DNA from: Nostoc sp. LEGE 06077
GTDB taxonomy: Bacteria; Cyanobacteriota; Cyanobacteriia; Cyanobacteriales; Nostocaceae
Length of the DNA: 64,000 nt
NCBI RefSeq assembly: GCF_015207705.1
Contig: NZ_JADEWI010000005.1
Span: forward strand, 1 to 64,000
Reading direction: 5' to 3'
Position 1 is the first letter of the stretch; the number at the start of each line of letters is the position of its first letter. The notes under the pieces are model-generated. The model ran no database searches. It was not told where the DNA came from and saw only the letters and a list, made by a program, of their open reading frames with translations. This document shows, in pieces, positions 45,932 through 54,493 of the stretch. The position numbers and the translations under genes are program-made.

Positions 45932-46072
45932 TTATACTTTTATATTCTTTAAACACGCAACAATTAAAATGCGGCTACTACACCCAAAATCTGTATAATC
46001 AACAACCACACCTCTAGGGTTTTTAATCAATTCGGAAATGATGTTTGTATCTAATAAATCCAAGTAACTCAT
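45932..46072 (-). pseudogene. Truncated PIN-domain (VapC-type) toxin
   Basis: ATG 46070-46072 lies two bases after the antitoxin stop. The 46-residue frame begins MSYLDLLDTNIISELIKNPR, the first acidic motif of PIN ribonucleases (LLDTN...E), then degenerates (YTDFGCSSRILIV) and stops. The remaining three acidic residues and most of the about 130-residue fold are missing, so it cannot be an active RNase. Confidence 0.65.
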
Positions 46073-46074
46073 TC

Positions 46075-46305
46075 TTACAAAACAACATGATCTAAAGGTA
46101 ACAATCCTTCATCTACATCCGCTAAGTCTTGATCCAGTGGTTCAAGAGTCGAAAGTATTTCTAAAAGTGATTTTTTCTGAATATGAGAGATGATAGCGAA
46201 GGGAACACCATTTTGAATAATAGTCAGGGGTTCACCTGTGTTTTGCGTTTGGTTAATTAACTTTTGAACAGTTTCAGGAAGTTCTGCAAATATAATTTGC
46301 TGCAT
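46075..46305 (-). CDS. Phd/YefM-family antitoxin (orphan)
   Basis: A 76-residue protein with the Phd-like N-terminal DNA-binding pattern: TGEPLTIIQNGVPFAIISHI is the typical strand-turn segment. The acidic C-terminus (LDQDLADVDEG) normally wraps the toxin. Its toxin partner immediately downstream is truncated, so it now acts alone, perhaps as a repressor. It sits between the sspC-like and sspD-like genes, splitting the operon. Confidence 0.7.
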   Translation of the reverse strand: MQQIIFAELPETVQKLINQTQNTGEPLTIIQNGVPFAIISHIQKKSLLEILSTLEPLDQDLADVDEGLLPLDHVVL

Positions 46306-46370
46306 GGTAGTTTCTGAAGGTTAAGGGATAGGAACTTACTGTGTTCTCTTTACCCATGATCATGCTTCCA

Positions 46371-49300
46371 TTAACCGGCATTTTTTCCTGCTATTTCATC
46401 ATTCCCCTTATCGCCAATTTGCGCCACCGTCTCTGGTAAATCAGGATTTAAAATGCGTTCACTCAACATTGCTAAAATCGCCTGTCTTAACTGCTGATCA
46501 TCAGGTAATTTTGCTAAAATTTCGTCCACAATCTTTTCAACCTGCGACTCTCTCTTATGATCAACCCATACCATTCGATTGATATCATTCCCATCGGGAC
46601 GAGTGATGGTAATGCGTCGCGCTTCAAAACCTTCGCCTTTGGCGGCGACTTCTTTTTGCAAAGCTTCCAAATTCTTAAACCGCCGCACTAAATCGGCTAA
46701 TTTCATCTCAAATGCAGTTGCATCATCATCAGTCCAAGATTCCGCAGGTTTATCTGCTACAATCATCACCAAAGCTTCTAACCATTGAGCATCAGTTTTA
46801 GTCTCATCCGATGCAGCCCGAATAAAGCGTTTGAGTAAAGGTTCAATACATTTTCCAGCTAAATAATTCGCCCTAACTCGCAAATCTTCCCGCAATTTTG
46901 TTTCTGGACTTCTCACCCCAAAGGCTTCATAAATCAATTTTTGACAATCACTCAATAATTGATCATAAGCTGTATGAATATCTCTCAAAGCATGAACTAA
47001 CTTAGTTCGTAAAGTTCTCGCTGTCACCCCATCATCTCCAGCTTCCGTCCCAATTGCAGGTAAATTACAAGCTGCGGGTAAAGCTTTAAATAATAATTCG
47101 TCGGGTTCGACAGTGGTTTGTAATGCTTTTAAAATCGCTCTTGGTTCTGCTACAAGTCTTTGAGTGTGTTTCGTATATTTAGGCAGTTTCTTAACAAATT
47201 GATAAAGCGGAGTCACCACTGTTAACAACGTGGCGTTACGCACCTTACCTAAATTTTTAAACTGCGGATTGCGTAAAATTGCCTCTAATTCTTTGAATAC
47301 TTCCGCCCTTAATCCGACGACTGCAAAATACTTCACAGCAAACCGTTCAGGATATTTGACTAATAATTCAAAATGTTCTGTTCCCAACACGGGAATAAAT
47401 GTTCCGTCTTGATACAGTCCCAAATCATCAGCGTGATATAAAAGCACAGCCGCTAAAATCACGGGAATAGAACCCTGTTTTACACCAAATGGAGGCGCGG
47501 CTAAATGTTGATAGAGTAAATCAAAGGTTTGGCTGGTTTCTGTGGCTGCTAAACAAAAATCTTCAACGGCTTCCCACAGAGAGTTTAAACCGGAATTGTC
47601 TAATGGTGGGTAAAAGTCCCAGTTATCATCTTCTTGACGGTGTATCCCTGTTTCCTCTAACAGAGAATAATACATACTCACTTCCGGGCCATATCCTTCT
47701 AAGCTTAATCTTTCCTCATGCTGATGTTCTAACATCGCCTGAATCAATTCCCGCCTAGCCTTCGCCCCTTGGGAGGTTAAATCACGGCGGTTAATTAATT
47801 CATTCCACAAAATGGGACTGTGATGATAAGTGCGATCGCAAATCTCAGACAGCTTACTATTAAAGTCAGTAATGTTGTTGAGTGTTTCGATTTGTCCCTG
47901 AATCCAACATTGCCGATCTACTCCAATACTAAAGGACTGATTGAGGGTTTCGTTTAAAAATTCTTCAGCTTCTTGCAGGCGATAATTTACTTCTTTTCTC
48001 GCAACCCCATCAGTTTGTAACTCTTTGGCGGTTTTTTTGATATTACTTAACGCTACAAATTCCAGAGTCCGAATTCGCAATATATCTAAGTTAGCTGCAC
48101 TTAAGATAACTAATGGTTTATCATCGCTAGTTTTTTCAGGAACAGCATTCGGAACTTCATCGTCTACCCAATACCCGACAAAACCATCTGCATCGACACT
48201 ACTACAATATAATTGACTTAAATCTTGAGAATTATCTAAATAATGGCGTTCAAAATAACGCAAAGTCCCTGTTTTATAACTGTGACGTTGAGCGACTAAA
48301 GGTTTAAGAGAACAGTGTATAGATAATAGTTTAACTAAAGGCGATCGCTCTTGTTCTATATATAGACTTAACTCACTGTCAACATTAAAATCAGAACCTT
48401 GCCAAATCCGCAATTCATCTAGTTGACGACGATGGGTAATCAGGTTTTGTTTTAACAGTTTATCAATAATTTCTTGCCAGTAATTAATTTCTTCTGGCGA
48501 AGGGCGATCGCACATTGCCAAAGATACTAAAGTTCTAGTCGCCCGCATTGAACTTGTCACCGTAATCAAGTTCAAAATCCCAATAGTTTTGAGTACCCTG
48601 AGACTATCTTCTTCTAACCGTTTAGCATCATTAATTAAATCTTGAACCTCTACCCATCTTTGTAAATTAGGACGAGAAGCGAAACCCATTCCCGCAGATT
48701 CAATAAAATAGTCGTAAACTTGGTATAATTTAAGGCATGGTAAATTATGGTTTTTAACCGTTGCCTCTTCTAAGAAATTACGAAACGATAACGGTTCATT
48801 ACTTGTTAAAAATGTAAATAAAGAACGGTCATTTTGAGCATATTTTTGACAGAGATTTGGTAACACCAAAGCCGATAGAGGGTGTAGCGGATAAACTTTT
48901 GTGATAACTTCCTGAGTTACTTCTTCATCTACAATTATTGGTGCTAAATACTTATTCCATTCCTCAGCGTAAGCATTAGTAGCACTTTTTATATTATCTG
49001 CTGCTGAAGAGTCAATTGCCTCACCAATCAAACTCATCATTTGTCCAGCCGATTCAGTAAAAGCAATATCCTCAAATCGCCCGTGAATCTTTTCCCATTC
49101 GTTGCGCTGAATAGTGACTAATCGTTGACCATATTCTGCAAAAGCTTGATGTAAAATACCTAAAATATAAATCGGATATTTACTATCTTTGGGTAATTCA
49201 GCTAATTGTTGTAATAGATATAAATCTTCATTTCCTTGAGCATGACTAGCATACTCTAAATTCTTTCCTAGTTCATCAATCACCAGGAAAATTCCTGTTT

Positions 49301-49886
49301 GAGATTTTTTGGCTAATTCCAATACTAAATGAGGAATTTCCCTACTATCAACTTTTCCCCCATCATTAATTTCTGCTTCTAAATCTACCAGCTGACGCAC
49401 AACATCAATTTTGTTCCTTTGGCTTGCAGTCCAAAAATTGTCAACACCTGTTAACAAAGCTTTGATAATAGTATGACTAATTGGTTCTCTTTGTCCCGTA
49501 GCCACAGCCCTAATTAATCCTTTCGGGTTAATTTTGTTTTGAATTAATTGATGAATAGCACTCTCTCTACCTAATTTATCTTCAGCTATTGATAAAGCTT
49601 TGATGTGCATTTTGTTTCGAGAATCAGCACATAAGGAAATTAAATAATGAGCAAAAGCCGATTTACCAGTACCATAAACACTAGTTAACGTCCAAGCTCT
49701 TTCTCCTTCATCAGAATTAAAATTATTGAGAATACGTTTTAAAGAATGAATTGCTCTTTTTGTAAGCACATAACCTTCTAAAGCTTCCACACTATCCAAA
49801 TCTCTTTCTAAGTTAATAGAACGAGAATAGCGACGTTGAAGACTGAAATAATGCGATAGCTTCTTGTTAGTCATAATCTTACTCAT
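46371..49886 (-). CDS. sspC: SspC-like large P-loop ATPase of the phosphorothioation locus
   Basis: A 1171-residue soluble ATPase. Walker A is YGTGKSAF (GTGKS 72-76) and a Walker B-like strand reads FLVIDELGKNL (200-210). The remainder is long, helical and without other recognised domains, as in BrxC/SspC-type proteins. In Ssp systems SspC is an ATPase that works with SspB and SspD in inserting sulfur into one DNA strand. It lies between the DUF4007 gene (78 bases upstream) and the antitoxin/sspD genes. Assignment rests on neighbours plus the ATPase motifs; a BREX-type ATPase is the main alternative. HIP1 octamers occur at 47831 and near 48340 and 48510. Confidence 0.7.
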   Translation of the reverse strand: MSKIMTNKKLSHYFSLQRRYSRSINLERDLDSVEALEGYVLTKRAIHSLKRILNNFNSDEGERAWTLTSVYGTGKSAFAHYLISLCADSRNKMHIKALSIAEDKLGRESAIHQLIQNKINPKGLIRAVATGQREPISHTIIKALLTGVDNFWTASQRNKIDVVRQLVDLEAEINDGGKVDSREIPHLVLELAKKSQTGIFLVIDELGKNLEYASHAQGNEDLYLLQQLAELPKDSKYPIYILGILHQAFAEYGQRLVTIQRNEWEKIHGRFEDIAFTESAGQMMSLIGEAIDSSAADNIKSATNAYAEEWNKYLAPIIVDEEVTQEVITKVYPLHPLSALVLPNLCQKYAQNDRSLFTFLTSNEPLSFRNFLEEATVKNHNLPCLKLYQVYDYFIESAGMGFASRPNLQRWVEVQDLINDAKRLEEDSLRVLKTIGILNLITVTSSMRATRTLVSLAMCDRPSPEEINYWQEIIDKLLKQNLITHRRQLDELRIWQGSDFNVDSELSLYIEQERSPLVKLLSIHCSLKPLVAQRHSYKTGTLRYFERHYLDNSQDLSQLYCSSVDADGFVGYWVDDEVPNAVPEKTSDDKPLVILSAANLDILRIRTLEFVALSNIKKTAKELQTDGVARKEVNYRLQEAEEFLNETLNQSFSIGVDRQCWIQGQIETLNNITDFNSKLSEICDRTYHHSPILWNELINRRDLTSQGAKARRELIQAMLEHQHEERLSLEGYGPEVSMYYSLLEETGIHRQEDDNWDFYPPLDNSGLNSLWEAVEDFCLAATETSQTFDLLYQHLAAPPFGVKQGSIPVILAAVLLYHADDLGLYQDGTFIPVLGTEHFELLVKYPERFAVKYFAVVGLRAEVFKELEAILRNPQFKNLGKVRNATLLTVVTPLYQFVKKLPKYTKHTQRLVAEPRAILKALQTTVEPDELLFKALPAACNLPAIGTEAGDDGVTARTLRTKLVHALRDIHTAYDQLLSDCQKLIYEAFGVRSPETKLREDLRVRANYLAGKCIEPLLKRFIRAASDETKTDAQWLEALVMIVADKPAESWTDDDATAFEMKLADLVRRFKNLEALQKEVAAKGEGFEARRITITRPDGNDINRMVWVDHKRESQVEKIVDEILAKLPDDQQLRQAILAMLSERILNPDLPETVAQIGDKGNDEIAGKNAG

Positions 49887-49964
49887 CTTTAATAATAATT
49901 AAATAGTAGTTATCAATCATATCAGGAGATCCAGAAATCATAAATCCATAGATAAAAATTGCTT

Positions 49965-50906
49965 TTAATCCTGTTCCCTGTCCCCTGTTCCCTTTCCCCT
50001 ACTATAATATTTATCTAAAATTACTTCAGCTAATATCTCTGGATCATCTGGCAAAGATAACTGAATCAATCCGGCAGTGTCGGAAAGAACTATCGTATCA
50101 AATTCTTTAGCAACCGTCTCAATGGCTGCACATAAAATATTCTCTGTCAGTTTAAATACCGTCCCCGGACTACCTTCATCATAAAGCAACTTGCGAATAG
50201 TAATTGTATTGCTATCTGTGTTGGCCCAACTAGCATATTCTAAACAAGTTGCAACTATCACCGATGCTGGTAAATTCGCCTTTGCACCAATTTTAAACTG
50301 ATAATTTTTACCAAGATGACGGATTAACCCAAGTTCAGTAAAAGGACAATCAATAGAATCTTCAATTGGCGCATTATCTTTGAGAAAATCCTGCGCTGCA
50401 TACATTCTTAAAATACAATTTACATCTTTGAGAAAAGACGATTCAGCAATAGTTTTATTAAAGGTTTCTATATAAACTTTCAATCCAGCTAAAATATCTT
50501 CTTTTGTAAAATCTACATCTCGAAAAACATTAAATACATAATACCAAGCCGCCGCTTCACAAGTCGGTTTTAACAAATTCCAATGTAATAACCATAATGA
50601 TGCTGGATTTTCTAAATAAGAGTCCCATCCATTATTTCCTAAAAGTTTTTCCCCAAATTTTGTAGGTAAATTATTTTTATCAATAATTTTGAACGCGCTA
50701 CACCAATAACGAATAGCACGTACCATATTTTTACCAACACCCAAGCGTACAGGAGCATCATCCTGTAAAAAAACACCTGGATTTTTCCTAGCTGCATCAA
50801 ATCCTTTCTTCAACCATCCAAACCGAGGGTGAAAAGTTTCATGGTTAGCAAATACTGGATTTACAGCAGTTTCCAGATATTTTACGTTGATATTGGTGGG
50901 AATCAT
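49965..50906 (-). CDS. sspB: SspB-like DUF4007 protein (putative DNA nickase)
   Basis: A 313-residue DUF4007 protein. The family hallmark FANHETFHPRFGWLKKG (19-35) is followed by RLGVGKNMVRAIRYW (54-68), as in SspB. SspB nicks DNA so that SspC and SspD can place a phosphorothioate next to the nick. It is the first gene of the operon, read away from the tRNA-Gly gene. The last 10 residues (GKGTGDREQD) are encoded by a tandem TTCCCTGT-type repeat, so the native C-terminus may have been replaced. ATG at 50904-50906. Confidence 0.85.
   Translation of the reverse strand: MIPTNINVKYLETAVNPVFANHETFHPRFGWLKKGFDAARKNPGVFLQDDAPVRLGVGKNMVRAIRYWCSAFKIIDKNNLPTKFGEKLLGNNGWDSYLENPASLWLLHWNLLKPTCEAAAWYYVFNVFRDVDFTKEDILAGLKVYIETFNKTIAESSFLKDVNCILRMYAAQDFLKDNAPIEDSIDCPFTELGLIRHLGKNYQFKIGAKANLPASVIVATCLEYASWANTDSNTITIRKLLYDEGSPGTVFKLTENILCAAIETVAKEFDTIVLSDTAGLIQLSLPDDPEILAEVILDKYYSRGKGTGDREQD
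49970..50001. repeat. Short tandem repeat at the 3' end of the DUF4007 gene
   Basis: CTGTTCCCTGTCCCCTGTTC and further CCCTTTCCCC units overlap the last codons of the DUF4007 gene. The same TTCCCTGTTCC class is found inside the MITE-like elements at 31.3 and 63.8 kb. Confidence 0.8.
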
Positions 50907-51096
50907 GATATGTACAGTGGATACAATAATAACTATTTTAGGAATTAGATAAAAAAGCGATGATCAGTGATGAAATTATACATACTCACTCAACAATTAG
51001 GTTGCTCTGCAATAGAAGAAGGCAAAATTAATTCGTTATTGATAAAGAATATGTAACTTGTCAATAAAGACAAACCATTTGGTAATATACAACAAA

Positions 51097-51168
51097 AGCG
51101 GGCGATGGGACTCGAACCCACGACGTTCAGCATGGGAAGCTGACATTCTACCACTGAATTACACCCGC
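51097..51168 (-). tRNA. tRNA-Gly (CCC anticodon)
   Basis: The minus strand folds as a standard cloverleaf: acceptor GCGGGTG/CGCCCGC, D arm ATTC/GAAT, anticodon stem TCAGC/GCTGA with loop TTCCCAT, T arm GTGGG-TTCGAGT-CCCAT. The anticodon CCC reads glycine GGG. CCA is not encoded. It lies about 190 bases upstream of the DUF4007 gene, at the edge of the accessory locus. Confidence 0.95.
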
Positions 51169-51220
51169 AAATAGTTACTGTTAGCTAATTTAGAGCTAAC
51201 AGTTATTATACCATGATTGA

Positions 51221-54200
51221 TTAATTTTGGATTTCCGATACAGATGTGCCGTTTGGCGATCGCACACCCCTAACTTCTCTTTCATCCGCAGGTGGTTTTT
51301 TGCCAAAGCCGTAACGCAGTGTGTTTAAAATCCAATTCTGAAAATTATCAATGTAGCTAAATATAACTGGCACTACTACCAAAGTCAGCAATGTAGAAGT
51401 TGTAAATCCACCCATAATGGCAATTCCCATTGGTTGACGCACTTCTGAACCGACACCAATACCCAAAGCCAGGGGAAGAGTACCCGCAATTGTTGCTAAG
51501 GAAGTCATCATAATTGGTCTTAGGCGTGAAACCCCAGCTTCTAAGAGTGCTTGGCGTTGGTTCTTACCTTCTTTCATATTGATGATTGTGTAGTCAACCA
51601 ACAAAATCGAGTTTTTGGTGACAATGCCCAATAACAAAACGATACCAATCAAGGCATAAATTCCCAAGGGTTTTTGGGCAACCATTAATGCTACCAATGC
51701 ACCGCCTAAACAAAAGGGCAAGGCTGCCATAATCGATAAAGGATGCAGGAAGTTGTTATATAGCAGCACCAGAATTGCATAGATGCACATCACGGCGAGG
51801 GCTAATGCACCACCGAAACGACCAAAAATTTCTTGCATAATTTTGGCGCTACCAGAAGGTTGTTGGACAACTCCAGGGGGTAAGTTTTGCATCGCTGGTA
51901 ATTGACTAACTGCTTTAACTGCATCTCCCAAGGAAATGCCTTGCAAGTTTCCTTCTACCGCCACTTGACGGGCGCGGTCGTAGCGGTTGATGGTGGCGGG
52001 GCCGCTACCAAACTTGATATCTGCCACAGCTACCAGAGGAATTAAACTCCCATTTTGGCTGGGAACTTGGAGATTTTTGATAGTATTGATGTCTGCGCGG
52101 GCAGCGGGGTCAATTTGCACACGGATGGGGATTTGCCGATCGCTTAAATTAAACTTAGCTAAGTTGGCATCATTATCACCAATGGTAGCTAAAGATGCCG
52201 TCCGGGCGATCGCCTGTACCGTCACACCCAAATCAGCGGCGCGTTGGAGATTAGGTATAACTAAAATTTCCGGTTTAACTAAACTAGCAGTGGAAGAAAC
52301 TTCTACTAACCCTGGTAAGTTACGCATTTGTTTTTCCAAGTCATCCGCAGCTTGGGTTAATGCTGCGGGATTTTCACTCCGCAAGACAATCGATAAACCT
52401 TTGCGGCTATCTCCCGGCCCTTGGCTTTGAAAGCTAATTCTCGCCCCTGGGATTTCGAGAAACAGTGGGCGGATTTGTTCTTCAAACTGTTTTTGGGAAA
52501 TATTACGTTCTTCTTTGGGTTTTAGCTGAATTGACAAGGTAGCTGAATTGATTTCTTCTGTGGCTAACACCTTTTCCACAATCGGGTTTTGTTTAATGAT
52601 GTTTGTTGTTTGGGTAACTACTTTGCTGACATCTGCCAAAGTAGAACCAGGAGGAACTTCAATGGAAACGTTGGAAATCCCCACATCGCTATCATCGACA
52701 AAACCCTTGGGAATCAAGGGAACTAGCATCAAACTGGCGATGAAAAAAGCAATGGCGATCGCAATTGTAGTTAATTTATGGCGTAATGCTGTTTGTAATA
52801 GTGATTTATAAGGTTGAAACTGCTGTTTTGACTGTTGATTTTTTGATTGGCGATGAAATAGTCTACCTAATCTTGTCTTCGCCTGCATCGCACTGGTGTG
52901 TGCTTTCTCCTTGAGTAAATACGCCCCCATCATCGGCGTAATCATCCGCGCTACCATTGTGGAAAAAATTGTGGAAACGGCCACGGTAAAACCAAAGGGT
53001 TGGAAAAACTGCCCAGGAACACCACCCATAAACGCCACAGGTAAAAACACAGCAATAATTGTGGCTGAACTGGCCATAACAGCTAATCCCACTTCATCGG
53101 AAGAGTCGAAAGCTGCTTCCCAAGGCGATTTCCCCATCGCTATATGCCGTTCCATATTTTCAATTTCCACCACAGCATCATCGACTAAGTTGCCCACAGC
53201 TAAAGCTAAGGCCAACAAAGTCATATTATTGAGGGTATATCCCAAAGCTTGCTGCACCGCAAATGTGGGAATCATTGATAAGGGTAGGGCAACGGCAGTA
53301 ATTAACGTAGCTCGCCAGTCTCGTAAAAAGATTAAAATGACAATAATCGCCAGCGCCGAGGCTTGAATCAATTCATCAATGGTACTTTGATAAGATTGGC
53401 GGATAATCTCGGCTCTGGTAAAAATTAAATCTACCTTGACATCCGGTGGTAAGGTTTTTTGCAGTTCGGCGACTGCGGCTTTCACTCCTTGTTCTACACT
53501 GACAACTACACTACCGGTACTCCGCAGTACTTGAAAAGCTACTACAGGTTGATTATCCAAACGGGCAGTTTGTCGCACATCTGCATATTTATCTTCCACA
53601 TTGCCCAAACTAGATAAAGGGACAGAACCACCGCCAGGAAGGAGAATTTCATAAGTTTGCAGCACATTTACACTAGCTGCACTACCAAGGGTACGAATCG
53701 TTTGTTCACTACCCCCAACTTCCGCACGTCCCCCAGGTAAATTGATATTTAAAGCCCGAATTTGGTCATTTACTTGGGTGGCAGTGATACCTAAAGATTG
53801 TAAGCGGCCGGGGTCAAGGTTAATCCGAATTTCCCGGTCAACACCACCGATGCGTTTAACTTGTGCCACACCTTTAACTGCTAACAAGGCGCGGCTAATA
53901 GTTTGGTCGACGATATTGCTTAATTCTTCTACAGAACGCTGATCTGATTTGACGGCATAAAAGATGATCGGCCCACCAGCGAATTCTAAGCGTTGGACAA
54001 TTGGGTCGTTCACATCTTGGGGAAGATTTTGGCGAATTTGGGCGATCGCATTTCTGACATCATTGGTAGCGCGATCGCTATTTGTCCCTAAAATAAAATT
54101 AATCGTAGTGGCAGATTTGCCATCACTCACTGTAGAAATCATATTATCGATGTTGCCCAACCCCGCGACAGCATCTTCAATTTTTTTCGTCACTTGTGAT

Positions 54201-54385
54201 TCCAGTTCTGCTGGCCCTGCACCCGGTTGGGTAACAGTCACCGAAACTGCTGGTACATCAATGTTAGGGTTGGTATCAATTCCCAAAGAAGTAAAAGATA
54301 ACCAACCAACTACTGTCAAAATTAAAAATAAAACTATTGTAGGAACTGGTTTTTTGATTGACCAAGCCGAGATATTAAAAGACAT
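51221..54385 (-). CDS. RND-family efflux transporter (AcrB/HAE1 type)
   Basis: A 1054-residue inner-membrane pump with 12 helices and two large periplasmic loops. It starts MSFNISAWSIKKPVPTIVLF and has the family block NPNIDVPAVSVTVTQPGAGP. The proton-relay Asp residues lie in helix 4 (ALAVGNLVDDAVVEIEN). It should export hydrophobic compounds across both membranes with the adaptor encoded just upstream (minus strand) and an outer-membrane channel from elsewhere. No tolC-like gene or regulator is adjacent. Confidence 0.93.
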   Translation of the reverse strand: MSFNISAWSIKKPVPTIVLFLILTVVGWLSFTSLGIDTNPNIDVPAVSVTVTQPGAGPAELESQVTKKIEDAVAGLGNIDNMISTVSDGKSATTINFILGTNSDRATNDVRNAIAQIRQNLPQDVNDPIVQRLEFAGGPIIFYAVKSDQRSVEELSNIVDQTISRALLAVKGVAQVKRIGGVDREIRINLDPGRLQSLGITATQVNDQIRALNINLPGGRAEVGGSEQTIRTLGSAASVNVLQTYEILLPGGGSVPLSSLGNVEDKYADVRQTARLDNQPVVAFQVLRSTGSVVVSVEQGVKAAVAELQKTLPPDVKVDLIFTRAEIIRQSYQSTIDELIQASALAIIVILIFLRDWRATLITAVALPLSMIPTFAVQQALGYTLNNMTLLALALAVGNLVDDAVVEIENMERHIAMGKSPWEAAFDSSDEVGLAVMASSATIIAVFLPVAFMGGVPGQFFQPFGFTVAVSTIFSTMVARMITPMMGAYLLKEKAHTSAMQAKTRLGRLFHRQSKNQQSKQQFQPYKSLLQTALRHKLTTIAIAIAFFIASLMLVPLIPKGFVDDSDVGISNVSIEVPPGSTLADVSKVVTQTTNIIKQNPIVEKVLATEEINSATLSIQLKPKEERNISQKQFEEQIRPLFLEIPGARISFQSQGPGDSRKGLSIVLRSENPAALTQAADDLEKQMRNLPGLVEVSSTASLVKPEILVIPNLQRAADLGVTVQAIARTASLATIGDNDANLAKFNLSDRQIPIRVQIDPAARADINTIKNLQVPSQNGSLIPLVAVADIKFGSGPATINRYDRARQVAVEGNLQGISLGDAVKAVSQLPAMQNLPPGVVQQPSGSAKIMQEIFGRFGGALALAVMCIYAILVLLYNNFLHPLSIMAALPFCLGGALVALMVAQKPLGIYALIGIVLLLGIVTKNSILLVDYTIINMKEGKNQRQALLEAGVSRLRPIMMTSLATIAGTLPLALGIGVGSEVRQPMGIAIMGGFTTSTLLTLVVVPVIFSYIDNFQNWILNTLRYGFGKKPPADEREVRGVRSPNGTSVSEIQN

Positions 54386-54427
54386 CTGAAGTATGAAGTG
54401 TGAAGTTGGAAATTTTATACTTTTGAC

Positions 54428-54493
54428 AAATGACTATGAACCTATCACCTGTAACCTGTAACCTATCACCTGTAACCTATCCCCTGTCCCCTG
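54428..54493. repeat. Short tandem repeat (ACCTGTA/ACCTATC) between RND pump and adaptor
   Basis: Alternating ACCTATC, ACCTGTA and CCCTGTC heptamers fill the gap between the two efflux genes and run into the last codons of the adaptor. It lies within the presumed operon, so it would be transcribed. Confidence 0.8.

Noticed and set aside
49970-50001. CRISPR-like repeats
   Set aside because: The heptamer runs here and elsewhere in the window have no spacers and no cas genes are present; they are short tandem repeats.
50970-51056. 28-codon frame between the DUF4007 gene and tRNA-Gly
   Set aside because: Too short, without a ribosome-binding site, and lies in the presumed promoter region of the ssp-like operon.
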